Assembly: GCA_049604415.1 (NCBI GenBank)
Contig: JBMYTN010000001.1
Coordinates: forward strand, 124,001 to 188,000
Length of the DNA stretch: 64,000 nt
Reading direction: 5' to 3'
DNA from: JBMYTN01 sp049604415
GTDB taxonomy: Bacteria; Pseudomonadota; Alphaproteobacteria; Rhodospirillales; Rhodospirillaceae
In this document: positions 25,796 to 34,348 of the stretch, piece by piece
How positions within the stretch are numbered: the stretch's first letter is position 1
How the letters are laid out: each line of letters begins with the position of its first letter
The notes under the pieces: model-generated
What the model was told of the DNA's origin: nothing
The model's input: the letters and a program-made list of their open reading frames with translations, nothing else
Database searches by the model: none
Position numbers and translations under genes: made by a program

Positions 25796-26671
25796 TTACA
25801 GGAGTCCCGCAGACCGCATGGCCGCTTCGATGGTCGCCTTGCTGCCCTCCGCCAAAGGCGCCAAGGGTGCCCGCACCACGGGGCTCGATTTGCCCAACAG
25901 GCTGGCACCATATTTGGCCGGAACCGGGCTGCTTTCGCAGAACATAGCGGCGTGAATCGGCAGCAAGCGATCCCGCAGGGCCGCCACGGCCTCCATATCC
26001 TTACCCATCCAGGCATTGTGTAGGGCCGCGCACAGGCCCGGGGCCACATTGCTGGACACCGAAATGCAGCCATGCCCGCCTTGGGCCAGGAAGCCGACCA
26101 CGGTGGCATCTTCCCCGGACAATTGGCAGAAGTCGGGCCCTAAGGCGACGCGCGTGTGCAGCGGGCGGGCCAAGTCGGCGGTCGCATCTTTGACGCCAAC
26201 GATATTGGGCAGTTCCGCCAATCGCTTCATGGTCTCCACCGACATATCGACGATGGAGCGGCCGGGGATATTGTAGATGATGATTGGAATATCAACAGCT
26301 TCTGCGATGGTCTTATAGTGCAGCACCAAGCCTTCTTGGGTCGGCTTGTTGTAATAGGGCACAACCACCAGCGCCGCATCAGCCCCGGCTTCCTTGGCGT
26401 GGCGGGTCAGGTCAACGGCTTCTTCGGTGCTGTTGGACCCGGTTCCGGCAACCACCGGAATTTTCCCTTTGGCAACGTCGATGCACAGCTCCACCACCCG
26501 TTTGTGTTCCGCATGGGACAAAGTCGGGGATTCACCGGTGGTTCCCGTTGGAACCACGCCATGGGTGCCTTCGGAGATTTGCCAGGCGACAAACTCTTGG
26601 AAGGCTTTTTCATCCACCGCACCATCAGCCGTGAAGGGCGTGATCAGGGCGGTAAAGGAACCGTGGAACAT
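25796..26671 (-). CDS. dapA: 4-hydroxy-tetrahydrodipicolinate synthase
   Basis: DapA condenses pyruvate with aspartate semialdehyde in the lysine and diaminopimelate pathway, which feeds peptidoglycan. The 291-residue TIM barrel shows Lys161 in VGVKDATAD (Schiff base), Tyr133 in IIYNIPGRS with Arg138, and the pyruvate-binding GTTGESPTLS. All catalytic residues are present. It is divergent from slt and followed by smpB. Confidence 0.96.
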   Translation of the reverse strand: MFHGSFTALITPFTADGAVDEKAFQEFVAWQISEGTHGVVPTGTTGESPTLSHAEHKRVVELCIDVAKGKIPVVAGTGSNSTEEAVDLTRHAKEAGADAALVVVPYYNKPTQEGLVLHYKTIAEAVDIPIIIYNIPGRSIVDMSVETMKRLAELPNIVGVKDATADLARPLHTRVALGPDFCQLSGEDATVVGFLAQGGHGCISVSSNVAPGLCAALHNAWMGKDMEAVAALRDRLLPIHAAMFCESSPVPAKYGASLLGKSSPVVRAPLAPLAEGSKATIEAAMRSAGLL

Positions 26672-26970
26672 GGTCTTCTCTCAATCTTATCGGATCTTGT
26701 TGCTTAAGGTACTGGGGACCGACGGTTTTACGGCAGGGCGGCGCGTTCCGCAATGGCCCTTTCGGACCCGGTAAAAGGCTGAAGCGAAAAGACCCGGCAG
26801 TGCCTGCGCGCAATTGGTTCATTTTGGCAAAAACCCGGAGCTTTGGGGCATGTGGCACCTTGCAAGGACCCTTGGCGGCCCCAACCTGCCCAAAGAGAAG
26901 AAACAGACCGTCCAAGAAATTTATCCCCTCCTCTTCAAGTTTAGCCCTCTTTGGATTTTGGAGACCGTCC
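26672..26970. other. Divergent intergenic region dapA-slt
   Basis: About 300 bases separate the dapA and slt starts. A frame in phase with slt is open back to a GTG at 26800, but it encodes a non-conserved sequence without a signal peptide. I saw no RNA gene or repeat here; promoters for both genes must lie in it. Confidence 0.5.
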
Positions 26971-29085
26971 GTGCCCCTTGATCTTCGGATCCCCGTCCTG
27001 CCTGCCCTGCTCACCCGCTCCAAATCCGCCCTCGTCCGCCGACCCGTTGCGGTCGTCTTGGCAGCCTGTTTCCTCAGCACAGCGCCCACAGCACCGGTTT
27101 GGTCCCAGACAGCCGCCACGCCACCCCTCTATGGGGCTGAAAAACCGGCGATCGAGCGCCCGCTGACGGGCCTGGACACCGCGCTTTATAATCAGGCTTT
27201 GGCCGCTGCGGATTCTGGACGTTGGCAAATTGCCGCCGGGCTGGCCCGGCGCAGCAGTGATCCCTATCTGGCCGATTTGATCAATTGGATGTGGGCGCGA
27301 AAGTCCGGTCGGGACGAAATGCGCATCGATCAGCGCTTGGCTCTGATCGAACGGCAATCAGACTGGCCGTTCATGGATGACATCCAGGCCAAGGCCGAAG
27401 AACAGGCCTTCGAGATTGGGACCGCCCGCCCGACCATGGAAGGCTTTTTTGCCAAGCATCCGCCGGTGTCCTGGGCCGGTAAGGCATTGGTGGCCTCCTA
27501 CTTGAAAGCCGATGGCGACCAGGCCGGAGCCGAAGCCTTGGCCCGCGAAGCCTGGATTGAGGCCGACCTTTCCCCGCCTCAGGAACAGCAATTTGTCGCC
27601 GTGTTCGGCTCCATGTTGGATGAAGCCACACATATTGCCCGCATGGACCGCCTGCTCTGGGACAACCACTCCAAATCAGCTGACCGGCTCTTGCCGCGAT
27701 TGTCGGAGGGCTACCAAGCCTTGGCCAAGGCCCGGATGATCCTGCGCAATGGCGGCGGCGACCCAAACCGGGCCATTGCCGCAATCCCGAAGGATCTCCG
27801 CTCCGATCCGGGCCTGATTTATGAGCGCGCCCGCTGGCGGCGGCGCAACAATCTGGCCAGCGGAGCGCTGGAACTCCATCTCGGCGATGCAGCTCAGCCC
27901 GGCGTGACCCAAACCGGCAATCAGAAGGCTTGGTGGACCGAACGCGCCATTCTGGCCCGTGCTGCCATTCGCCGGGGGGATTATCGCACCGCCTATCGCT
28001 TGGCCTCCGGCCATGGCAGCACCCATAGTGGATCCCGCGCCGAGGCTGAGTGGATTGCGGGCTGGGTCGCGCTGCGGTTCCAGAAGCAACCGGACACGGC
28101 GTTTAAGCACTTCACCACCCTATTTGAGAACGTCTCCACCCCGATCAGCCTGTCCCGAGGGGCCTATTGGGCCGGTCGATCCTTGGCGGCCAAAGGCGAC
28201 ACCGCCGGGGCCGAGGCTTGGTATCGAAAAGCCGCCCAATATCCCAATGCGTTTTATGGGCAGCTGGCCATCGACCATTTGGGCGAAAGCTTGTCCAACT
28301 ACTGGCCGAAAACCGATGTGGTGCCAACCGCCGAAGACTATGCGGCCGTGGCGGCAGACAGCCGGGCGCAAACAGCCGCGCGCCTGGCTCAAACCGGCCG
28401 CAATCAGGAGCTTCTGTCCTTCCTGCTGAAACTGGAAGCCGATGTGGAAAGTCCGGGCGCTCGGGTGTTGATTGGTGATATCGCGCTTCGGGAAGGCCAT
28501 TTGGGCGAGGCGGTGTTCTATGCCCGCCGGGCGGCGTTGGATGGCACCCTCCTGTTGGCGGCGGGCTATCCCATGGATCCCGATCTGACGGCAGCCTTGA
28601 TCGAGGCCTCAGCGGAGAATGGCTTGGAACCGGCCCTTGTGATGGGCCTGATCCGCCAGGAAAGCAATTTCAACCCCATTGTCGTCAGCCCTGCCGGGGC
28701 GCGTGGGCTGATGCAGATCATGCCAGCCACGGCACAGATCGTCGCTCGGCAGGTCAAATTGCCCTATTCCCGCGACAAGCTGACAGCGGATCCCAGCTTT
28801 AACATCGTCTTGGGCACCAAATATCTTGGCGACTTGATGAAGCAATTTGGCGGCTCTGAAATTCTGTCCGCAGCGGGCTATAACGCCGGACCGGGGCGTC
28901 CGATCCAATGGATGGACCGCAATGGCGACCCCCGCCGAGCCCAGGTCGACACCCTCGACTGGATCGAGAAAATACCGTTCAATGAAACCCGCAACTATGT
29001 CCAGCGGGTTTTGGAGGGCATGTGGGCATTCCGGCAAAGGCTGGGCAGCCCAGAGGCCTTACAACCCGCAACAGCCGATTTCTAG
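26971..29085 (+). CDS. slt: Soluble lytic murein transglycosylase (Slt70 family)
   Basis: This periplasmic enzyme cleaves the glycan strands of peptidoglycan to anhydromuropeptides. Started at the GTG at 26971 (GGAG eight bases upstream), the 704-residue protein has a Sec signal peptide (VAVVLAACFLSTAP...WSQ). A long helical superhelix domain with TPR-like repeats follows, then a C-terminal lysozyme-like domain. There RQESNFNPIVVSPAGARGLM holds the catalytic Glu, and MQIMPATA and YNAGPGRPIQWM follow. slt next to dapA is a common alphaproteobacterial order. Confidence 0.94.
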   Translation: MPLDLRIPVLPALLTRSKSALVRRPVAVVLAACFLSTAPTAPVWSQTAATPPLYGAEKPAIERPLTGLDTALYNQALAAADSGRWQIAAGLARRSSDPYLADLINWMWARKSGRDEMRIDQRLALIERQSDWPFMDDIQAKAEEQAFEIGTARPTMEGFFAKHPPVSWAGKALVASYLKADGDQAGAEALAREAWIEADLSPPQEQQFVAVFGSMLDEATHIARMDRLLWDNHSKSADRLLPRLSEGYQALAKARMILRNGGGDPNRAIAAIPKDLRSDPGLIYERARWRRRNNLASGALELHLGDAAQPGVTQTGNQKAWWTERAILARAAIRRGDYRTAYRLASGHGSTHSGSRAEAEWIAGWVALRFQKQPDTAFKHFTTLFENVSTPISLSRGAYWAGRSLAAKGDTAGAEAWYRKAAQYPNAFYGQLAIDHLGESLSNYWPKTDVVPTAEDYAAVAADSRAQTAARLAQTGRNQELLSFLLKLEADVESPGARVLIGDIALREGHLGEAVFYARRAALDGTLLLAAGYPMDPDLTAALIEASAENGLEPALVMGLIRQESNFNPIVVSPAGARGLMQIMPATAQIVARQVKLPYSRDKLTADPSFNIVLGTKYLGDLMKQFGGSEILSAAGYNAGPGRPIQWMDRNGDPRRAQVDTLDWIEKIPFNETRNYVQRVLEGMWAFRQRLGSPEALQPATADF

Positions 29086-29097
29086 CCGGAGGGACCC

Positions 29098-29814
29098 ATG
29101 TCCGCCGCCCGTACCCTGCCCTACTCCCATGACAGCGCGCTTAGCGATTGCGGTGCCGTTCTTTTCGATGTTTATGGCACCCTCTTCGACGTCGCCGGGG
29201 CCGCACGGGCCTTGCAGGATCAACTTGGGGAGAAATGGCAGCCCTTATCGGATATGTGGCGCCGCAAGCAACTGGAATATACTTGGCTGCGCTCGATGAT
29301 GCGGCGCTATACGGATTTTGAGGCGATCACGGCGGACGCTTTGGATTTCGCGCTGGAGGTCGTTCAGATCGACGATCCGAAGCTGCGTGAAGACCTGTTG
29401 GCGCTGTATATGGAACTGCCGGTCTATGACGAAGTGCCGACAGTGCTGCAAAGCCTGTCAGAAAATGGGATCCGCTTGGCGGTTCTGTCCAACGGCTCGC
29501 CCCGGATGCTGGAATCCGCCATAGAATCTGCCGGATTGGCTGAATATATGGAGGCGGTGCTCTCAGTGGCGGAAGTCGGCGTGTTTAAGCCGGAGACCAT
29601 CACCTATCGCATGGCCTGCGATCATCTCCATTTGCCGATCTCCCGGATGTTGTTCATGTCCTCCAATGGCTGGGATATCGCCGGAGCCTCTAGCTTTGGC
29701 CTGACGACCATTTGGGTTAACCGGTTTAATCAACCCCGGGAACGCCTGCCCTGCGGTCCGGCGCGCGAACTGAAGGATCTGACCACCCTGCCCGAGATCC
29801 TGAACCTGACATGA
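29098..29814 (+). CDS. HAD hydrolase, (S)-2-haloacid dehalogenase-like
   Basis: The 238-residue protein has the HAD nucleophile motif LFDVYGTLFD, the threonine/serine motif VLSNGSPRML and the lysine motif GVFKPETITY. The acidic motif is replaced by MSSNGWDIAGASSFG, as in type II haloacid dehalogenases. The cap domain sequence after the nucleophile (RKQLEYTWLRSMM) also matches that group, so release of halide from 2-haloacids is the family reaction. GGAGGG precedes the ATG. It overlaps the next gene by ATGA, and both lie behind slt. The real substrate is unknown. Confidence 0.88.
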   Translation: MSAARTLPYSHDSALSDCGAVLFDVYGTLFDVAGAARALQDQLGEKWQPLSDMWRRKQLEYTWLRSMMRRYTDFEAITADALDFALEVVQIDDPKLREDLLALYMELPVYDEVPTVLQSLSENGIRLAVLSNGSPRMLESAIESAGLAEYMEAVLSVAEVGVFKPETITYRMACDHLHLPISRMLFMSSNGWDIAGASSFGLTTIWVNRFNQPRERLPCGPARELKDLTTLPEILNLT

Positions 29815-30740
29815 ACAAGGGCCCCTCAAATTTGCCCAATGATCCCTTTGGTGGGTGGGAGGCTGAGCGGCGCCATTTTATTCGGGCTGGGGATGGCACC
29901 CGAATATTGGTGCGCGACGACGGACCACTTTCCTCGTCTGAAGGGGGGCATGTCCGCACGCCAATCCTGTGTCTGCCAGGCCTGTCGCGCACCGGCACCG
30001 ATTTCCAAAAGCTGGTGGACCGCTATGGACGTCAGGTCCGCATCCTGCGCCCGGATATGCGCGGTCGGGGTGGTTCGGCTTGGGCGAAAGATCCCCTGAC
30101 CTATCGTCCGGAAACCTATCTGGATGATATCCGGCATGTGCTGGCCGCATTGGGCGTCCACAAGGTGCGGGTCGTCGGCACTTCTTTGGGCGGGTTGCTG
30201 GCCATGGGCATGAGCATCAGCCAGCCAACGGTGCTGGAAGCCGCTCTGCTCAATGACATCGGGCCTTACATCCCGACCACGGGCACCCAAAACATTGCCG
30301 CCTATCTCGACGCGACAACGCCACAAAAAGACTGGGCCAGTGCCATCGCCCATTTGAAAGGGATGCTGCCCGATCTTGGTTTGCCCGATGAGGACGCTTG
30401 GGAGCGCTTTACTCGGGGAACCTACCGAGAAGACCCGGCGAAGACTGCACAAGGCGTGGCAGACGCCCTGGAGGCCCATTGGGATCCGGCCATTGTCACC
30501 CCTTTGCGCAAACCATTGGATCTTCCCGACCTCTGGCCGCTGTTTCGCGGTCTTGGCACCCGTCCGGCAGTAGCGGTTCGGGGTGGACAATCGAATATCT
30601 TGCCGGCGGACTGCTTGGAGCGGATGCAACGGGAAAAACCCGATCTGATCGCACTAACGGTACCACAAGCAGGCCACACGCCGAGCCTGTCTGAAGACAT
30701 GGTGCTTCCAGTGGTGGATCGTTTTATTCTGGGTTCATAA
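29811..30740 (+). CDS. Alpha/beta hydrolase family protein
   Basis: A 309-residue alpha/beta-hydrolase fold protein. The oxyanion region is LCLPGLSRTGTDF, the nucleophile elbow GTSLGG and the histidine AGHTPSL. Many relatives carry RG--SDIL, where the Asp is the proposed acid; here it reads RGGQSNIL with Asn, so that acid may be replaced or supplied elsewhere. The start overlaps the HAD stop (ATGA), indicating a two-gene unit. A strong bidirectional terminator follows directly after the stop. Confidence 0.87.
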   Translation: MNKGPSNLPNDPFGGWEAERRHFIRAGDGTRILVRDDGPLSSSEGGHVRTPILCLPGLSRTGTDFQKLVDRYGRQVRILRPDMRGRGGSAWAKDPLTYRPETYLDDIRHVLAALGVHKVRVVGTSLGGLLAMGMSISQPTVLEAALLNDIGPYIPTTGTQNIAAYLDATTPQKDWASAIAHLKGMLPDLGLPDEDAWERFTRGTYREDPAKTAQGVADALEAHWDPAIVTPLRKPLDLPDLWPLFRGLGTRPAVAVRGGQSNILPADCLERMQREKPDLIALTVPQAGHTPSLSEDMVLPVVDRFILGS

Positions 30741-30773
30741 AAAACGGCGACCTGTCATACAGGTCGCCGTTTT
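30741..30773. terminator. Bidirectional Rho-independent terminator
   Basis: AAAACGGCGACCTGT (30741-30755) is perfectly complementary to ACAGGTCGCCGTTTT (30759-30773) with a three-base loop, giving a 15-pair stem. A/T runs on both sides mean it can work for the hydrolase mRNA on the plus strand and the bactofilin mRNA on the minus strand. Confidence 0.92.
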
Positions 30774-30801
30774 AAAAACAATCGAACAAAGCCAGTGAGG
30801 A

Positions 30802-31314
30802 TCAGCTCGCCGGGGCAAATTCCGGCTTGCTGCCATCACCCGCTGCTTTCTCGACATCGCTGCCGGAAGACGCCATATCCTTAGTAGCACGGGTGTCCGG
30901 CAAGGCCAGATCCGGCTTCGGTACCGAGATCCGGCGGCAATGACCTTCCATGAAGGCACCGGGCTCAATGGCCAGGCTTTCATGGGACACATCGCCCACC
31001 ATCCGCGCCGTGCTGGCCAGAAACACCGATTTGGACACGACTTGTCCATTGACGGTGCCATGAATGCGGATGCTGTCCGAGGTGATCTCCCCGGTCACGG
31101 CACCAGAAATGCCAATGATCAGGGAGGCGCAGCGAATATCGCCTTCCACCCGCCCATCGATCTGGATTTCGCCTGCGGACAACAGGTCACCGGTTACGGT
31201 GAGATCTGCGCTGATGATGGAGGGCACGGAACGCTCCGATGCGGTCTCCGGTTTCGTAGGACGAGACTCTGCCACTTGTGGCCTCGCTGGCTTAGTTGTT
31301 GACTTGGAAAACAT
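30802..31314 (-). CDS. Bactofilin
   Basis: Bactofilins polymerise without nucleotide into filaments or sheets that localise cell-wall enzymes and shape the cell. The 170-residue protein has the DUF583 beta-helix core (SIISADLTVTGDLLSAGEIQ, then repeats such as GRVEGDIR and GTVNGQVV). Disordered Thr/Pro/Lys-rich ends flank it. It overlaps the 3' end of the upstream M23 peptidase gene by 23 bases, the usual bactofilin-peptidase unit of proteobacteria. A terminator follows. Confidence 0.94.
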   Translation of the reverse strand: MFSKSTTKPARPQVAESRPTKPETASERSVPSIISADLTVTGDLLSAGEIQIDGRVEGDIRCASLIIGISGAVTGEITSDSIRIHGTVNGQVVSKSVFLASTARMVGDVSHESLAIEPGAFMEGHCRRISVPKPDLALPDTRATKDMASSGSDVEKAAGDGSKPEFAPAS

Positions 31315-32743
31315 TTTCGCCCGCCTTCATGAACTTCATCGGATTGCGCGGGCGACCGTTAACCCGCACTTCGTAGTGGAGATGAACACCGGTGCTGCGG
31401 CCGCTATTCCCGACCGTTCCGACCTGGCCCATCCGATCAATCTCTTGCCCGACCTGCACTGTGATGGATCGCATATGGGCATAGCGCGTCGTGATTCCAT
31501 TGCCATGGTCCACATCAACCACACGCCCGAAGCCACCCTTCCAGCCAGCAAACAGCACCTTTCCCGGGGCCGTGCTGTAGACCGGGGTGCGCGGAGGTGC
31601 ACCCAGATCGATGCCTTCATGGCGAGCCAAGCGACCGTTCAACGGGTCCCGCCGGGTGCCAAAGGTCGAGGTGATTCTGTACTCATCCGTTAGCGGCACG
31701 GCAAGGGGCAATGTCCAGGCCAAACGCCGCAAAGTGGTCCAACGGGAGACCCGGCTGTTCAGGGTCGCAAGCCGAGTTTCGATACCCTCAGCCCGAGCTT
31801 CCGGCAGATCCATTGGTAGGAAGGGACCGCCTTTGCCGTAGTCCGCCGCCACAGCCGCATCGGGGCTCAGGGAGCCTTGTTTTTGCGGGTCCGGGGTGTC
31901 GGAGGGCACATCGGTGTTGTCGAGCAGTTCATCAATATCCAGTCCTGTGCCCGACAGATTCTCCTCAATGGCGACAATGCTGTTCTGCGCCACCTCGCCA
32001 AAGCGGTCCACCAGCATCAACTGGGCTCGCTCCATCTCAACAAGATTTTGCTCCAACTCTTTGACCCGGGCGGACATTTCCAAGTTCTCCGCCAAGGCCA
32101 AATCCCGTTGCAGCACGACTTTGCGCATTTCCAGCTCAATGGCATCAAATTCGGTCAGCAGCAAATGGGCCTTAGAGAGGTCGCTCATGCCCTGCTCAAG
32201 GGTATCCAGTTGGGCTAGGAGAGTTTCCCGCTCCCGGTCCATGCGTCTTTTGGCCACCAGCCGGGCCAGATCACCCGCAGATCCGGTTTCTTGACCATCT
32301 GAGGCATCGTCTGGCGGCTCCGCCACATCTGCCAAGGGAATTTGCGGAACAGCTGCCGGGACCGTGCCCGGCATGGCGGCGGGGTCAACCAATTGGGTGA
32401 ACTGGCGGTGATTGTCCTTCAGGGCACCGGTCACTTCGGCGACTTTGGCCTTATAGACGCTCACCTGGGCCAGGAGGGATTTATACGCATTGCGTGCATC
32501 GGTGATCCGCGCGTCCTTGGCCGCGACAATGTCGTCAAGCCAGACCAACGTGGCCGTGGAATAGGCCATCCAGCCAAACAGAACCACCACCATGGCTCCG
32601 CCCAGCACCTGATGCCAAGTCTTCAAACTCAAGGTGTGAATCGACCCATCGGCCCGGATCATCACTTGCCGTTCAGGGCAAAAACGGCGAACAAAGCGTT
32701 GATAACGCGTCAAATTCAGATTTTGCGGGTCGAATTCAGACAT
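31292..32743 (-). CDS. Membrane-anchored M23 peptidase (bactofilin partner)
   Basis: This protein probably cuts peptidoglycan cross-links in the periplasm under bactofilin control (LmdC-like in related bacteria). The 483-residue protein has a cytosolic N-terminus of about 45 residues, one membrane helix (VLGGAMVVVLFGWMAYS) and a long coiled coil (about residues 75-270) with a Pro/Asp-rich break. The C-terminal LytM domain has HEGIDLGAP (first zinc ligands) and GVHLHYEVRVNG (HxH), plus YAHMRSI. All zinc ligands are present, so it should be active. It overlaps the bactofilin gene, and an 8-pair hairpin lies in its leader. Confidence 0.92.
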   Translation of the reverse strand: MSEFDPQNLNLTRYQRFVRRFCPERQVMIRADGSIHTLSLKTWHQVLGGAMVVVLFGWMAYSTATLVWLDDIVAAKDARITDARNAYKSLLAQVSVYKAKVAEVTGALKDNHRQFTQLVDPAAMPGTVPAAVPQIPLADVAEPPDDASDGQETGSAGDLARLVAKRRMDRERETLLAQLDTLEQGMSDLSKAHLLLTEFDAIELEMRKVVLQRDLALAENLEMSARVKELEQNLVEMERAQLMLVDRFGEVAQNSIVAIEENLSGTGLDIDELLDNTDVPSDTPDPQKQGSLSPDAAVAADYGKGGPFLPMDLPEARAEGIETRLATLNSRVSRWTTLRRLAWTLPLAVPLTDEYRITSTFGTRRDPLNGRLARHEGIDLGAPPRTPVYSTAPGKVLFAGWKGGFGRVVDVDHGNGITTRYAHMRSITVQVGQEIDRMGQVGTVGNSGRSTGVHLHYEVRVNGRPRNPMKFMKAGENVFQVNN

Positions 32744-33216
32744 GAACGCTCCCGGGGTTGCAAAAGACCAAAAGCCACCGATTCATTCGTCAATATCGCT
32801 GCCACGTCGCCAGCACTTCCAAGGGTGCTGGCCATTGCCACTTCGACCAAGCTCCTGACTCCGGCCCCCCTAGATACCGGAACCGAGCTCTGTCGTGATC
32901 CTTAACGAATGCTGAACGCTACCACGTTGCGCCGCCGAAAACGATGCTTTATCGCCCCAGGGTTCTCCCTAGACGCATTTCTGTGCGGTGGGCCTTGGGA
33001 GATCTTACGCCTCCGGCAACCGCGCTCTTTCTAATTTCGGCAATCTAACGATCAAAGATTTACGGGGCGCGCGTCCATGTTACAACAAAAAAAATAGGGA
33101 TAAGGCCGCGAAGTTCTGCTTGCGTTTTGTCCCCTTGCTACTTCAGGGTTCTCCACGACAGTGAATTCAACTGTTCTGTATTACTCCGCTTTGCCTTTAT
33201 CAACCTGGATGTCGCA
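32744..33216. other. Divergent intergenic region between the M23 peptidase and pgpA
   Basis: About 470 bases with no convincing gene. It holds one clear stem-loop at 32809-32832 and an A-run near 33086-33095. A frame in phase with pgpA starts at 33127 but adds 30 residues without family similarity. Base composition is slightly more AT-rich near pgpA. No RNA gene was recognised. Confidence 0.5.
32809..32832. repeat. Perfect inverted repeat in the M23-bactofilin leader
   Basis: GCCAGCAC (32809-32816) and GTGCTGGC (32825-32832) form a perfect 8-pair stem with an 8-base loop, about 65-90 bases upstream of the peptidase ATG. It could be a leader hairpin or an operator; there is no T-run for termination. 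Confidence 0.45.
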
Positions 33217-33723
33217 ATGTCGCCAAGTCCCTCCTCCGGCCCTCCTATTTGGATTGTCATGATCACGACCTGGGGCGGATCCGGCCTCAGCCCCAAGGCG
33301 CCCGGCACGGCAGGGTCACTCGCGGCCCTGCCCTTTGCCTGGGCGATTGCCTGGGCCTTTGGGCCCTTGGGGCTGGCCGTCGCTGCTTTGGCGGCGTTTT
33401 TGATCGGTTGGTGGGCCTCCTATCGCCATGTCACGGTCTCGGGCGAAAAGGATCCGGGCAAGATCGTTATTGATGAAGTGGCCGGGCAATGGATGACATT
33501 GATCCCGCTGGCCCCGGATCTGTTGGGCTATGCCTTGGGCTTTATCGCATTTCGGGCTGCCGATATCCTGAAGCCCTGGCCTGCAAGCTGGGCTGATCGA
33601 AGCATTGGCGGCGGCTTGGGGATTATGGTCGATGACATTTTCGCCGCAATATGGTCTTTAGCCGCCATGATCGTGCTGTGCCAGATTGGCGTGATCCCCG
33701 CTGCTCCCCTGCTTGCCTTCTGA
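33217..33723 (+). CDS. pgpA: Phosphatidylglycerophosphatase A
   Basis: PgpA dephosphorylates phosphatidylglycerophosphate to phosphatidylglycerol in the inner membrane. The 168-residue protein starts MSPSPSSGPP and shows the family core TTWGGSGLSPKAPGTAGSLA. The acidic motif DPGKIVIDEVAGQW and the C-terminal GGLGIMVDDIFAA are also present, with four hydrophobic segments. The ATG at 33217 was preferred over an upstream ATG because it matches the usual start. pncC follows after 42 bases, and the pair is common in proteobacteria. Confidence 0.94.
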   Translation: MSPSPSSGPPIWIVMITTWGGSGLSPKAPGTAGSLAALPFAWAIAWAFGPLGLAVAALAAFLIGWWASYRHVTVSGEKDPGKIVIDEVAGQWMTLIPLAPDLLGYALGFIAFRAADILKPWPASWADRSIGGGLGIMVDDIFAAIWSLAAMIVLCQIGVIPAAPLLAF

Positions 33724-33765
33724 CCCTTTGCGACTGCCACAGCCCAATCGAATTTGGAGGTTCCT

Positions 33766-34332
33766 GTGCCCAAAGCGACGACCACAGCCCCCTTTCCCTT
33801 GGATTTTTATCAATCGGCTCAGGCAGTGCTCGATCTATGTCGGGACAACCAACTGACCCTTGTGACCGCCGAGAGCTGCACCGGTGGGATGGTCAGCGGC
33901 GCCTTAACCGCTGTTCCCGGCTCCAGTGCGGTGATTGACCGGGGTTTTGTGACCTATTCCAACGAGGCCAAGATGGAGATGCTTGGCGTGCCCGAGGAAT
34001 TGCTCAACACCCATGGCGCGGTCAGCCCACAGACAGCCGATGCCATGGCCGTGGGTGCCCTGGGGCATAGTCCCAATGCGGATGTCGCCCTGTCGATCAC
34101 TGGGATCGCGGGTCCCGGAGGCGGCAGCCCGGACAAACCCGTTGGCTTGGTCTATATGGCGGTTTTGTTGGGGGATCAGGACGCCATGGTCCGCCGGTTT
34201 TTGTTTGCTGGTAGCCGCGCGGAGATCCGCCATGCCGCCGTCAATGCCGGTTTGGACTTCCTTTTGACCCGGATCCAAGATGGCCTGCAAGACTTAGAAG
34301 AGCTGCCGGTGCCGGATGAGACACCGGGCTAA
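33766..34332 (+). CDS. pncC: Nicotinamide-nucleotide amidohydrolase (CinA C-terminal family)
   Basis: PncC deamidates nicotinamide mononucleotide in pyridine-nucleotide salvage. The 188-residue protein is a stand-alone CinA C-terminal domain without the N-terminal MoCF part. It shows TAESCTGGMVSGALTAVPGSS, RGFVTYSNEAKMEMLGV, HGAVS and ITGIAGPGGGSPDKPVG. The GTG at 33766 is preceded by GGAGG, whereas the TTG at 33754 overlaps that site. It forms a pair with pgpA. Confidence 0.93.
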   Translation: MPKATTTAPFPLDFYQSAQAVLDLCRDNQLTLVTAESCTGGMVSGALTAVPGSSAVIDRGFVTYSNEAKMEMLGVPEELLNTHGAVSPQTADAMAVGALGHSPNADVALSITGIAGPGGGSPDKPVGLVYMAVLLGDQDAMVRRFLFAGSRAEIRHAAVNAGLDFLLTRIQDGLQDLEELPVPDETPG

Positions 34333-34348
34333 CCGGTCCCCCTTTTCG

